From NCBI GenBank assembly GCA_017513245.1, contig JAFXGK010000023.1, positions 1 through 64,000 of the forward strand: 64,000 bases of DNA. Direction: 5' to 3'. Source of the DNA: Clostridia bacterium (GTDB lineage Bacteria; Bacillota; Clostridia; Oscillospirales; Acutalibacteraceae). The first letter of the stretch is position 1. Each line of letters starts with the position of its first letter. Shown here in pieces: positions 34,828-44,670 of the stretch. The notes below the pieces were generated by a model. It did no database searches. It was not told the DNA's origin and saw nothing but the letters and a program-made list of their open reading frames with translations. The translations under genes were made by a program, and so were the position numbers.

Positions 34828-34857
34828 GCCCTACGGATGACAAGTCATCCGTAGGGC
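34828..34857. repeat. Perfect inverted repeat between the binding-protein gene and the MBL gene
   Basis: Arms of 14 bp (34828-34841 and 34844-34857, GCCCTACGGATGAC/GTCATCCGTAGGGC) with a 2-base loop. The minus-strand side has no T tract, so it is not a classical terminator. It may protect the 3' end of the upstream mRNA. The preceding 'TTGTAGGGG' resembles the start of dispersed palindromic repeats found in clostridial genomes. Confidence 0.7.
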
Positions 34858-34872
34858 GTTTTAAAATTTAGA

Positions 34873-36414
34873 TTACTTTAATTTCTTTAAAGCGGACATA
34901 GTTGCGTCTATGCAGGACTGCATCTGCGGCTTGTATTCAGCGATCTGAACCGAGAGGTCATTACCGCGAGCAGCCTCGGTTACGAGGTTCCACTCGAGGG
35001 AAGACATTGCCCAGGAGGAATCAGAATAGCTGCAACGACGGGGGTTGATGTTCTCAAGGAGCTTATCCATAAGAGCCTGATCTTCCTTGCCCATCTTGGT
35101 CTTATCGGTGGTAACCGGATCACTGTAAGATGTCCAGAACTTTGCCCAAGCGATTACGTAATCGGGGTTTGCGCCCTTCGGGCAAACGGCAGTCTCGATC
35201 CAACCGGTCGGATAGGTCTTATCCTTGTTGGTATCACCAAGCGGCAGCGGAACGATGCCGAGGTTCTTTGCATTCTTCTTGAATGCGTTGAGGGTGCTGA
35301 TGCGACCCATAATCATGGTGTAACGGTCAGATTCCTCGGTGTAAACGTAGGTGTCACCTGCGAGGAAGTTTTCGAGCTGATCTTCAGCAGTCTGGGTTTC
35401 AATGATCTTGGTTGCGCCGGAGCCGAGCTTGGAGATATTCTTCATACCTGCAATGTACTCTTTGCTGTCGATGGTAACGGTGGGTACACCATTCTTGATG
35501 GTTACGCAGTTACCGCCGAAGGTGGAGCAGATTTCAACACGGAAGAAGTTATATCCGCCGAACCACTTGCCGTTAGCAGCGTCAACAACGGTGGAGCCGA
35601 GTTCGAAGAACTTATCCCAGGTCCACTTGCCGTTCTCATAAAGAGTACGGGGATCGTCCTCAGCGTCGAAGTCGCGCTCGAACATAACCTTGTTGTAGAA
35701 GATGATCATCGGGTTAACGCCACGATAGCCGCATACACCGTAGATGTTTCCGTTCCAGGAAATTTCGGTGGACTTGGTGAGGTCGATACCCTTGTTGTTC
35801 TTATCGAGCAAATCAGCGGTAGTCATGCTGCCGTTTAAGGGCTCGTAGAGGTTGGATGCGATGGTGTCAAGCGACCAGGAAGCGTGCATGAAAGCGATAT
35901 CATAGGGCTCCTTAGCAGCGATAGCGTTACGCAGAGCGGTCTGATATTCGGTGCCGAATGCAGCATAGTCAATCTTAACCTTACAGCCATATTCCTTTTC
36001 GAAAGCCTTTACGGTTCTCTGGAAGGCTGCCGACTGATAGTTGATGGTCTTGAAGCAGAGCATACGAAGGGTCTTGCCCTTTAAGTTTACCTTGTCTTCA
36101 ATACCCTTTTTGGAATCCTCGATTCCCCACTTGGAGGCATCGATCTTATCGCCAACCTGACCGGACTGGATGCCGGGCTGTACGTTGGTAACGGGCTTGT
36201 TTACGCTGGAGGTATCTTTGCCGTCTTCCTGCTTGGAGGAGGCATCGTTACCGTCATTGGTGTCAACGTCGGTATTGTTATTACCGGCGTCAGTGTCTAC
36301 GTCGCCATCTTCTTCATAGTAGCTCTCGTAGGTTGTGGACGAGCCACAACCTGCGATTGCAAATACCATCAGAAGAGCGAGCATAAGAGCGAAAAGTCTT
36401 TTAAAGTTTTTCAC
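34873..36414 (-). CDS. Sugar ABC transporter substrate-binding lipoprotein (family 1)
   Basis: This 513-residue lipoprotein has lipobox 'IAGC' (Cys23), then an acidic Asp/Asn/Ser/Thr linker (residues ~25-75), then a large two-lobed extracellular solute-binding domain ('FEKEYGCKVKIDYAAFGTEYQ', split by family positions; 'AKEPYDIAFMHASW'; 'PTGWIETAVCPKGANPDYVIAWAKFW'). It would deliver an oligosaccharide to an ABC permease pair at the membrane. The start is GTG at 36414 with a GGGAG site. It lies 17 bases after the 2,381-residue surface protein. The nearest permeases are at 49421-51244. Confidence 0.88.
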   Translation of the reverse strand: MKNFKRLFALMLALLMVFAIAGCGSSTTYESYYEEDGDVDTDAGNNNTDVDTNDGNDASSKQEDGKDTSSVNKPVTNVQPGIQSGQVGDKIDASKWGIEDSKKGIEDKVNLKGKTLRMLCFKTINYQSAAFQRTVKAFEKEYGCKVKIDYAAFGTEYQTALRNAIAAKEPYDIAFMHASWSLDTIASNLYEPLNGSMTTADLLDKNNKGIDLTKSTEISWNGNIYGVCGYRGVNPMIIFYNKVMFERDFDAEDDPRTLYENGKWTWDKFFELGSTVVDAANGKWFGGYNFFRVEICSTFGGNCVTIKNGVPTVTIDSKEYIAGMKNISKLGSGATKIIETQTAEDQLENFLAGDTYVYTEESDRYTMIMGRISTLNAFKKNAKNLGIVPLPLGDTNKDKTYPTGWIETAVCPKGANPDYVIAWAKFWTSYSDPVTTDKTKMGKEDQALMDKLLENINPRRCSYSDSSWAMSSLEWNLVTEAARGNDLSVQIAEYKPQMQSCIDATMSALKKLK

Positions 36415-36431
36415 TTTTAATTACTCCCTTT

Positions 36432-39400
36432 CTAATTCTTGGTTTTCCTTTTACGGATGATTATGATTACCACGGTTACGATGGCTGCAAGGCCAAGTAC
36501 ACAACCTACGATAAGGAGAATGATGTTAGTCCAGTTGTAGGACACGATTCTTCTGCGTCTGATCTTCTTTTTGCCGGAAGATTCATTCTTGTCGTCATCG
36601 TCATCTTCTTCTGCATCGCCGTCTGTATCTTCGGTATCTTCACCGTCGTCGGTGTCGTCACCGTAATCGTCGTCATCACCGATTTCTTCATCGGTGTCGT
36701 CGGGGGTTTCGTCCTCATCGGGAACGGGGGTGTCACCCTCTTCGCCGTCGCCGGGTTCAAGGGTTTCATCCATCAAGGAGAGAACGAAGGTGGTATTGGG
36801 AATAACCTCAGGATACTCGTAAGCAATAAGTTCGCCCTCGAAACCGGAGTTAAGGAGTGTGAACTCGCCGTCATAGTAGCCTGCGAGGTATGCCATGCCG
36901 AGGCTCTGATCGTACGGGATGGTTACGTAAACCGTTCTGCCGCCGAAATCGGTAACCTCGTTGCCGAGATAATCATAGAACGTGAGGGTGTAGGCGTCGC
37001 CAACCGCATTGAAACCAAATTCCTTTAAGGTGTTCTTCATTGCCGAGGTAGTGGCAGAGCGAGAAACAACCATCTTGGTTACGCCGCGGTAAACGTCGGA
37101 TACGCTAAGTGTGCTGAACTTGGCGGAGATGCCGGTTGCGGCATCGGTAAATTCAGCGGAGTATGCACCGCCGCCACCGATATCAACGTTTGCAGTGTCA
37201 ACGCCGATTGCCTTGATTTCAGCAATGGCAACCTGCTTGCTGTCGCGGTGATAGAACTTATCAACAGCGTCGTTGATGCGTATGCGGAGGTAGAGCGCTT
37301 CGGTGCTTTCGAAGTTTAAGTAGGTAGTTTCGGTGAGGTTGTTGCCGTCATCAGTGCGGTAAGAGTTAACGCCCGAGCCATCTGCATAGTAGGTAGCAAT
37401 CGGAGTTGCGGTCTTATCCATGATAGCCATGATGGAGTTGGCAAGGTAAACCTCAACGTCATCAACCTTGTATACCTTATCAATAAGGGTCGAGATCTGA
37501 ACTTCGCTTATCGACTTAGCATTATCAAACTTGTATACGATGTTGGTGCTTTCTTCACCTTCACCGTTTGCTTCACCATGAGCTGCGCCCCAAATACCTG
37601 CTGCTGCAAGGTTGGAGTTGTCATAAAGCTTTTCAAGCTTGAAGCCGCCGAAGATAGCAGCATAATCATAGGTCTTGTTGTTCTGGCCATAGAAGTTTAT
37701 AGCCGATTTGCCGATGTTAAAGAGCTGGTTAGTAACATCGAGCGCCTGATCGTCAAGACCAATCAACTGGAAGTTGTTTACGTTAAAGGTATCATCGGTT
37801 GTGCCTGCGTCAACGATCTCGATACGAACGTAACGGCCCGAGAAATCATCGGGGATGGTTACTATCTGACCGTCGGCTGCATCACGGTTGTAGGTATAGA
37901 CAAGAGTGCTGTCCTGCCATACCTCATCCGGGAAGTCGGAGGCATAAAGTTTGAAGGACTTAACGTACTTAGAGCTGTTAGAGATGTTCTCAAGGATAAC
38001 GTCCTTAATGTTCATCGGTGCGCAAAGGTCGGCAACGAAGTGGAGTGTGCCACCCTTCTGATCGATGGTGATTGCGGTATCGTTATCGCCGTTTAAGAAA
38101 TTCTTTCTCTGCTCGGTGGTGAACTCATCGTGAGTGAGCTCGGTAATCTTGCCGTTCTTCTCAACGTAGCCCTTAACGGCTGCGGTAGCACCGAGGTTGG
38201 TGGGCTGAGGAATGTATTCCTCACCGAGGAGAACGATTTCGGCAATACGCGGGTTAGCGTCACCAAAGTCGTTGGCGTTGAGTATCTTGATACCCAAGAA
38301 CTTGCCTACGGGATGTTCGCCATCTGCGAACTTGAAGGACTGTGCCCAAGAGTTGTTCTCGTTAACGTAGGTTATAACCTTGTTTTCGGGATTGTAGAGA
38401 GTAGATTCGGAGTTACTTACGTAAACCTCATACTCAGCGATGGGACGTTCCTTATAATAGTAGAATTCGAAGCCGCTCATATCGTACTTCTTCTGGCCGA
38501 GATTATATGTAATATGACCTGTATCGAAGAAGTAAATATCGGTGTGCTTATGGGGACCTACGATATCATCGGTCCACCAATCAAGGTTCTGGCCTCTTTC
38601 ACCTGTGAATATCGGGCTGTTCTTACTCGAACCGCTGCGGATATTACGTCCGTCAAGGTAGGTGATGGTGGGACGGAGACCGTCTAAGAGGTTGGTTGCA
38701 CCGTAGCCGAGGTCCTTAGCGCTGCTCGGATATGCGGGATAGGTTGTAACGTAAGAGTTAAGAACACCCTTAACGAATACTTCGTTGATTACGTTGGTTG
38801 CTGCATCGTCGAAGGACGGGTCGATCACGTAGATACCAACCATGGCTCTGTCCTCGATAGCGCTTACTACCTTGGTAATCTTGGAAACGTCGGCGGTGTT
38901 AATTACGGTGTAAACACAGTTGGTGGAGCGGAAAAGCTCATCCTCTGCGTTTGCAACGTAGATGCCGTAGTGACCTAAGGTCTTATCAGCCGAAAGAATA
39001 AACTCTGCGAGGTTTGCGCTGCGGCCGATGTTGAATACGATCTTGTCGCCGGCCTTAACTGTAAGGCCCTTACCTGCGGTTGCGGTAGCATCGGTTGCGT
39101 CGGCAGCGTCAGCTGCATCTGCTGCAGTGCCATTAACGGTGGGAACGATACCTGCTAAGAGGTTGGTTCCGTCGATGCTGTCGAGGTTTGCGAGTGCTTC
39201 GTGCTGAACGGTGCTCATATCCTGAATACCTGCAACGTAAAGCTCATAGAAACGAGCGATTCTTGCATGGTCAGCAGCGTTGTCACCCGAGGAGTCAGCG
39301 TCGGTAATCTTGAAGCCAACGTAACGTGCGGTAATGGGTGCGTTAGAGTTTAAGGTGTAGATCTGACCAAGGGAAGTATTGTTTATACCGTCCCAGGTGA

Positions 39401-42400
39401 AGATGGGAGTTCCATCATAGAGGGTTTCCTTATCGTTGCCTACGAATACCTGATAGCTTACGCGACGGGTTGCGTTGGAATGCCATGCGCCAACCTTCTG
39501 GAAGGTGGTCGGGTAAGTGAGGTCGTAGGTGAGGGTGTCGCCCTTAACGGTTGCGTCGTAGATCTGAACTTCCTTATCGTAAAGTCCGTCTGCGAGGCCG
39601 GTAAGGTTAGAACCAACGAGCTTGCCCATATCGGGAACGCGACCTACTAAGAGGTTGCTTCCGTAGAGCTTCGGAATTTCGCCATTGCCAACTGCGGTGT
39701 CAACGCCGGAGTTGTCGTTGCTGGTTGCATAGCCGTAAACCTGAATTTCAGCTACGCGAACGGAAGTGTTGCCGGTGTGGTCGGTAAACTTAATACCAAC
39801 GTAGCGGCCTTCCTTCTGATACTCTTGGGCGAACTGGATGTAGATAGTCTTTGCGGTCGGGTTTGCGAGTGCGCTCCAGCCGCCTACCTTGTTGGCTGCG
39901 GAGAAGAGAGCGTCACCCGATTCGGTGCCAACGTAAACGTCGAAACCGTTCTTTAAAGTGGGATGGGTTTCCCAAATTGCAACGCCCTGAATCATGCTCG
40001 GATATTCGAGCGAGTAGGTAAGATTTACTTCTGTGTTGGTGGCACCGTTCTTATTGTAAATATCGTGCCAAGAAGAATTCTTGCCGGGGAAGTTTGCTGC
40101 GGTGCCATCGGTCAAGCCCTCCTGCCAGTTTGCAGAACCTGCATTAGTGGTGGACGGGAAACGGCCTGCGATAAGGCTGGAAGCATGCTTATTTACTGCA
40201 TCGTCGATGGTGAGGTCGTAGTTGATGCTGTTAGCAGCGGCAGCGTCGGTACCCCAAACAGCGAACTCGGACATATGAGCGCCGTTATTATCTGCGCCGA
40301 TATAGGGATCGGTAAACTTAATGCCAACGTAGGAACCTACGGGCTCTTTACCGGTCTTGAAGGTTACTCTCTGCGAAACCGATACGGCACAGAGGGTTGC
40401 ATCCCAGGAGAATACCTTATTAGCATCGGTATAGAGGGTGGAAAGGTCGTCCGAAACGTAAATATCGTAGCTGTCGCGAACGTCGTTTGCCTTGTTGCTG
40501 GCCCAGAACTGGATAGCCTCAACGTTGGTGCGCTTTGCAAGAGCGAAGGTTACGGTTTCCTTGCCGCTCTTATGAACGTCCCAAAGCTCGATTTCATCAA
40601 ATACGCCATCACCGAAGCCGGTATCATTACGGTTACCTGCGGTAGCCATTGTGATGCTGCCTGCGGTCTTGGAGAGGCCCTTAATACGGTTGGTATCGAA
40701 GGTGAAGGCCGAATCGTAAGCGAAGGGACTTCCCTGACGATAGTAGTAGTTTGCGTTGATCTGGTCAATTGCACTCTCAACGCCGCCTGTGAGCGCTGCG
40801 CCGTAGAATGCAATTTCCTGCAGACGGGAGTTAGCATCGGGAGAACCGGAAATATCGGTTATCTCGATTGCAACAAAGTAACCCTTTGCAGGCTGGAGAA
40901 GCTCAACAAGCTTACCCTTTGCGGTCTTATCGGGAGTGAAGGTATAAACGAGATTGTCGCTTTCGAACATTTCTGCGAGCGAATCTGCAACGTATACCTT
41001 GTAGCCGATTTCCTCTGCTGCGTTGCGGGCAACTGCAGTGAAGGAGTTAATCTGCGAATAGCCGTCAAGCTTGAATACGATTCTCTTGTTTAAGCCGTTG
41101 TAAACGTCGGCATGGATAGCAAGAGAGTTATCTGTGAGCTTTGTAATGCCGGTATTTCCACTCGGGAGAATGGAAGAGGCATGGTTTGTAAAGGTGCCGT
41201 CAGTATCGGTATACCAATAGGTCGGCAGTTTGCCTGCGATGAGGTTCTGGTCGGCCATATCGGCAATAATCTGATCGGTAATGGGGGTAACAGCGCCGGT
41301 AACCTCATCGAGCTTACCCCAGGCAGCAAATTCAGCTGCACGAGCGCCGCTATCAGTATCGCTGCCCGAAGCTCCGTCGGTATACTTAATACCGATGTAC
41401 TTGCCCTTCGGCTTGTTCTGTGCAGTGAATACAATTCTCTGCGACCAGCTCTGCGGGTTAGCGGTGTTTTCCCACTCGAATACGCGGTTAGCTGCGTCAT
41501 AGAGGGTTGCAAGGTCGCTGCCTACGTAGATTTCATAATCGTCACGCAGTGTAGAAACGTATGCAGTCTTGCTGTGCCAATACTGGAATGCATCGATGGT
41601 AGCGGTGTTTGCAAGGGTAAAGGTTACGGTCTCCTTACCTGCCTTACCTGCTTCCCAAATTTCGATTTCAGCGAAGCTGTTATCGGCAAATCCATCCTTG
41701 CGGTTACCTGCGCTGGGGATGTCGGGTGTTAAGCCGACTAAAAGGTTCTTGTCATAGGTGAAGTCGCCGGTTGCATCGTAAGCGCTGCCGGTAAAGAGGG
41801 TGTTGAGTGCATACGGCGCAGGCTTAAGTTCATCTTTAGAACCATAGGCTGCAATCTCAGCGAGACGAACGGCTCCGTCACTGCTGCCTGCATCGGTAAT
41901 AATCATACCGACATAGTATCCCTTCTTGCCGCCGGGGATATTGATAACCTGAGCGCGCATGGGATTATTTGCATCTGCCACATGCTTATAGGTTAAGTTT
42001 TCGGACGAGAAGAGGGTGTTAAAGTCGTCACCAATGTAGAATTCGTAAGAAACTTCATCTGCATAGTTGGTGCGGTTGTAAACCAAAAGATGGTCAATGG
42101 TGGAATAATAATCGAGATTCCATGCGAGGTAGAGATGGCCGTTAACACCTTCGTAAATGTCGCCGTGGATAGAAGTATCATTATCGGTCAAACGTTGCAG
42201 GTTGCCCGAACCGTTGATACGCTCGCCGTTAAAGCGTGCGATGAGGTCCTTGCCGGAAAGCAGGTTGCTATCCTTATAGGTATTAACGTGATCGGTTGCT
42301 TCAGCGGTTGTGGACTTCTCGATAAAGGGCTTGGTGTTAGCCTTACCCCAAACAGCGAACTCAGCCATACGGGAAATGCCGCCATTTTTATCAAAATAGT

Positions 42401-43577
42401 CAGGATCGGTAAACTTAATACCAACAAACTTACCGACTACTTCCTTATTGAAGGTTACGTCCTGACGCATGGAACGGAGCGAAGATGCTGCATCCCAAGC
42501 AAAAACCTTGTTGGCAGCGTTATAGAGGGTTGCCTCATCGTTGCCTACGTAGATCTCATAAGAATCCTTGCGCTCGCTGTACTGCTGATGCCAATAAGAA
42601 AACTTCTTGATTTCATAGATAGTGCCGAGCTTAAAGGTTACGGTCTTATCGGTTGCGCTGCGGTATTCAACCTGATTGGAGATGTTACCGTCGTTTATAT
42701 AGGCCTTGTTTACGATATCGTTGCCCGAGAATACTACGGTATCATCAATAACAACGTTCGAGGTATTTACAAGGCTGTTCTGATAGGTGTAGTCACCGTC
42801 GGTATCATAAGCCTTAGAGGGGCTGTAACCGCTATAGAAGAAGTTGCTGTCAAGAACGTAATCGGGCTTATCGGTGGTATCAACGGAACCTAAGAATGCG
42901 ATCTCGGAGATACGGTGATAAGAGCAATTACCGAAGCAATCAGCGGTATCTGCATGGGAGCAAGCGTCTAAAAGCTTAACACCAACGTAATAACCACTCT
43001 TTACGTTTTCATTTGTAAATTCATTATATACGCCGTTAAAGGCTGCGCCGTCAGCGGCAGTATAGGTATGAACCTTGTTGGCGGCCGAGAAGAGGGTCTG
43101 AAGGTCGTTACCAACGTAAACCTCATACTCAGAGTGGTCGCCTGCCGAGCTGTTGGTTGCACGGTTGAAAAGCATAAAACCGTTTACGGTTGCTTTACCG
43201 TCCATTGCCCAAGCAACGTGAATATTTTTATCCATATTGTTGCCGTCGTTATTAACCTGGCTGGCATAGGAGAAGTCAGCGTGACCGCTGCCTGTTCCAA
43301 CGGTACCGTCGGTAAGTTTTGTTGTACCGTCGGCACGCATATCAACAAGTCCGGCAAAGGAATTATCGCCATAGTAATCGCCATAGAGCAATACAGGCTT
43401 TTTATCCTTAATAATAGACTGCGCGGCATAGCCGTTTGCAACATCGAGCGATGTGATAGGAGTATCAACTATCGGGGTCGATGCAACAGCCGTCATAGGA
43501 ACTACGATAGCGCCTACGAGCATCAAAACTGATACTGCGACTGCCAGCAGTCTTTTAGAAAAACGATTGTTTTTCAT
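36432..43577 (-). CDS. Giant surface protein with twelve discoidin-like repeats and a C-terminal membrane anchor
   Basis: This 2,381-residue protein has a signal peptide (residues 1-32, ending 'MTAVAS'), then twelve modules of ~165-190 residues. Each has a motif like 'SYEIYVGNDEATLYNAANKV' followed by 'GKYVGIKFTD' and 'RxAEIAVYG' (motif near residues 150, 343, 511, 681, 856, 1034, 1211, 1376, 1534, 1716, 1878, 2041). The pattern fits F5/8-type C (discoidin/CBM32-like) beta-sandwiches that bind sugars. A further beta domain follows (~2110-2265), then a highly acidic Asp/Glu/Thr linker (~2273-2340), a Lys/Arg patch and one membrane helix (~2352-2374) with a short basic tail. No catalytic domain is seen, so its role is probably glycan capture. 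ATG at 43577 has GGGAGG. Confidence 0.85.
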   Translation of the reverse strand: MKNNRFSKRLLAVAVSVLMLVGAIVVPMTAVASTPIVDTPITSLDVANGYAAQSIIKDKKPVLLYGDYYGDNSFAGLVDMRADGTTKLTDGTVGTGSGHADFSYASQVNNDGNNMDKNIHVAWAMDGKATVNGFMLFNRATNSSAGDHSEYEVYVGNDLQTLFSAANKVHTYTAADGAAFNGVYNEFTNENVKSGYYVGVKLLDACSHADTADCFGNCSYHRISEIAFLGSVDTTDKPDYVLDSNFFYSGYSPSKAYDTDGDYTYQNSLVNTSNVVIDDTVVFSGNDIVNKAYINDGNISNQVEYRSATDKTVTFKLGTIYEIKKFSYWHQQYSERKDSYEIYVGNDEATLYNAANKVFAWDAASSLRSMRQDVTFNKEVVGKFVGIKFTDPDYFDKNGGISRMAEFAVWGKANTKPFIEKSTTAEATDHVNTYKDSNLLSGKDLIARFNGERINGSGNLQRLTDNDTSIHGDIYEGVNGHLYLAWNLDYYSTIDHLLVYNRTNYADEVSYEFYIGDDFNTLFSSENLTYKHVADANNPMRAQVINIPGGKKGYYVGMIITDAGSSDGAVRLAEIAAYGSKDELKPAPYALNTLFTGSAYDATGDFTYDKNLLVGLTPDIPSAGNRKDGFADNSFAEIEIWEAGKAGKETVTFTLANTATIDAFQYWHSKTAYVSTLRDDYEIYVGSDLATLYDAANRVFEWENTANPQSWSQRIVFTAQNKPKGKYIGIKYTDGASGSDTDSGARAAEFAAWGKLDEVTGAVTPITDQIIADMADQNLIAGKLPTYWYTDTDGTFTNHASSILPSGNTGITKLTDNSLAIHADVYNGLNKRIVFKLDGYSQINSFTAVARNAAEEIGYKVYVADSLAEMFESDNLVYTFTPDKTAKGKLVELLQPAKGYFVAIEITDISGSPDANSRLQEIAFYGAALTGGVESAIDQINANYYYRQGSPFAYDSAFTFDTNRIKGLSKTAGSITMATAGNRNDTGFGDGVFDEIELWDVHKSGKETVTFALAKRTNVEAIQFWASNKANDVRDSYDIYVSDDLSTLYTDANKVFSWDATLCAVSVSQRVTFKTGKEPVGSYVGIKFTDPYIGADNNGAHMSEFAVWGTDAAAANSINYDLTIDDAVNKHASSLIAGRFPSTTNAGSANWQEGLTDGTAANFPGKNSSWHDIYNKNGATNTEVNLTYSLEYPSMIQGVAIWETHPTLKNGFDVYVGTESGDALFSAANKVGGWSALANPTAKTIYIQFAQEYQKEGRYVGIKFTDHTGNTSVRVAEIQVYGYATSNDNSGVDTAVGNGEIPKLYGSNLLVGRVPDMGKLVGSNLTGLADGLYDKEVQIYDATVKGDTLTYDLTYPTTFQKVGAWHSNATRRVSYQVFVGNDKETLYDGTPIFTWDGINNTSLGQIYTLNSNAPITARYVGFKITDADSSGDNAADHARIARFYELYVAGIQDMSTVQHEALANLDSIDGTNLLAGIVPTVNGTAADAADAADATDATATAGKGLTVKAGDKIVFNIGRSANLAEFILSADKTLGHYGIYVANAEDELFRSTNCVYTVINTADVSKITKVVSAIEDRAMVGIYVIDPSFDDAATNVINEVFVKGVLNSYVTTYPAYPSSAKDLGYGATNLLDGLRPTITYLDGRNIRSGSSKNSPIFTGERGQNLDWWTDDIVGPHKHTDIYFFDTGHITYNLGQKKYDMSGFEFYYYKERPIAEYEVYVSNSESTLYNPENKVITYVNENNSWAQSFKFADGEHPVGKFLGIKILNANDFGDANPRIAEIVLLGEEYIPQPTNLGATAAVKGYVEKNGKITELTHDEFTTEQRKNFLNGDNDTAITIDQKGGTLHFVADLCAPMNIKDVILENISNSSKYVKSFKLYASDFPDEVWQDSTLVYTYNRDAADGQIVTIPDDFSGRYVRIEIVDAGTTDDTFNVNNFQLIGLDDQALDVTNQLFNIGKSAINFYGQNNKTYDYAAIFGGFKLEKLYDNSNLAAAGIWGAAHGEANGEGEESTNIVYKFDNAKSISEVQISTLIDKVYKVDDVEVYLANSIMAIMDKTATPIATYYADGSGVNSYRTDDGNNLTETTYLNFESTEALYLRIRINDAVDKFYHRDSKQVAIAEIKAIGVDTANVDIGGGGAYSAEFTDAATGISAKFSTLSVSDVYRGVTKMVVSRSATTSAMKNTLKEFGFNAVGDAYTLTFYDYLGNEVTDFGGRTVYVTIPYDQSLGMAYLAGYYDGEFTLLNSGFEGELIAYEYPEVIPNTTFVLSLMDETLEPGDGEEGDTPVPDEDETPDDTDEEIGDDDDYGDDTDDGEDTEDTDGDAEEDDDDDKNESSGKKKIRRRRIVSYNWTNIILLIVGCVLGLAAIVTVVIIIIRKRKTKN
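37440..43135 (-). repeat. Protein-level repeat array: twelve discoidin-like modules
   Basis: The twelve modules of the 2,381-residue protein recur at ~510-570-base spacing. They are divergent in DNA but share the [SE]Y[EDK][IVF]Y[VI]xxDxxTL[FY] core. Related motifs occur five times in the 44671-49248 protein and twice in the 54159-56714 protein. Confidence 0.7.
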
Positions 43578-43599
43578 AATTTGCCTCCCTTTTTTTGTT

Positions 43600-43627
43600 G
43601 CCTGCAGGCGGGAGAACGCCCGCAGGC
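43600..43627 (-). other. Intercistronic hairpin between the SGNH gene and the 2,381-residue gene
   Basis: An 11-bp stem with one G-U pair (43600-43610 with 43617-43627) and a 6-base loop, followed on the minus strand by an A-rich tract and the GGGAGG site of the next gene. With no T tract it is more likely an mRNA processing or stability element than a terminator. Confidence 0.6.
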
Positions 43628-43647
43628 TAAAGTCTTAAGCGAATCAA

Positions 43648-44661
43648 TTAGGACAGAACTGCAAGAACAGTCTGTGCGTAGAGACGAATACCGAAATCAT
43701 TCGGATGGTTGTAGAAGTTACCGGTAATATCCTCGTAACGCTTAATGGTCTGAATGTTCTCAAATACAGTATTTACGGGTGCCACTGCAACTCCGGTGTA
43801 ATCGGCTGCGATAGCATCCAGAACATCTTCCTGTGCATCAAGAACGTTTCCGGGTTTAACCGATTCGTGCTCGTTGGCGGTCATAGAAGATACGAGAACG
43901 ATCTCAGCATCTGAATTTACGCCACGGGCATAATCAATCATTTGACGAATATGATCATCATAGTTTGCGGTGTTATCCGACATATTCATGCCGTAAGCAA
44001 TAAACACAACATCGGTATCAGCGGTAACATTAAGAATGTGCTGAGTTAAGCCGTGACCCGTTGTGGTGCCACCAACTGCAACATTGTTAACGGTAATATC
44101 GCTGCTGTACTTGGCTTCAAGAGAAGCCTCTACCATATCTACCCAGCCGGGCATATAAGGAGCAACATCGTGGAAACCACTGCCCTCATATCCAACAGTA
44201 ATACTGTCGCCACAGAAGAGCATATTAACCGCCTCACCTGCTTCAAGCTTTGCCTTTAATTTCGGCAAATCAGCAAGTTGTGCAGCGGGGGTTGAAAGAG
44301 TCCAAGCATCTGAGTGGGTATAACTTACGGAAAGCTGATACCCCATCACGGATGTGGTCTGGATTACCGCGCCATTGCTGATATAACTTTCATAAGGCAT
44401 TACGGGAATGGTAGTATCATCGGTAAGAACGATGGTTTTACCCTCTATTTTATAGTCTTTACCAAGGGTATAGGTGGTTTTAAGGTCAGCCGAAGCCACC
44501 GAAAGAACGAGGTCAGGTGTATAGAGAAGTGCAGGAGCGGTTACGGTACCGTCTGCGTTCTCTATAAAGAGAACAGATTCGTGGTAAACGGTGTCACCTT
44601 CCCAAACGGGAGTGGTGTACTGCTTAAGGTCGTAGGCCATGATCGGTGCCTCAGGAAGCAC
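43648..44661 (-). CDS. SGNH/GDSL-type hydrolase without signal peptide
   Basis: This 330-337-residue protein is a probable carbohydrate esterase. It has an N-terminal ~125-residue beta domain and a SGNH domain with 'FCGDSITVGYEG' (nucleophile Ser146 counted from the ATG at 44640), 'NNVAVGGTTT' (Gly block), 'GMNMSD' (Asn block) and 'NHPNDFG' (His block). The usual catalytic Asp three residues before the His is replaced by Phe. Two starts are possible: GTG at 44661 with AAGGA just upstream, or ATG at 44640 with GAGG. No signal peptide is seen in either, so it probably removes acyl groups in the cytosol. It begins about 9 bases after the preceding gene. Confidence 0.82.
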   Translation of the reverse strand: MLPEAPIMAYDLKQYTTPVWEGDTVYHESVLFIENADGTVTAPALLYTPDLVLSVASADLKTTYTLGKDYKIEGKTIVLTDDTTIPVMPYESYISNGAVIQTTSVMGYQLSVSYTHSDAWTLSTPAAQLADLPKLKAKLEAGEAVNMLFCGDSITVGYEGSGFHDVAPYMPGWVDMVEASLEAKYSSDITVNNVAVGGTTTGHGLTQHILNVTADTDVVFIAYGMNMSDNTANYDDHIRQMIDYARGVNSDAEIVLVSSMTANEHESVKPGNVLDAQEDVLDAIAADYTGVAVAPVNTVFENIQTIKRYEDITGNFYNHPNDFGIRLYAQTVLAVLS

Positions 44662-44670
44662 CGGAGTCCT

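Noticed and set aside
39963..41093. Plus-strand open frame of 376 codons inside the 2,381-residue gene
   Set aside because: It is antisense to repeat modules with clear protein-level conservation. Similar long antisense frames occur opposite other GCC/GTT-rich genes here (for example 45685-46833 and 54948-55949).
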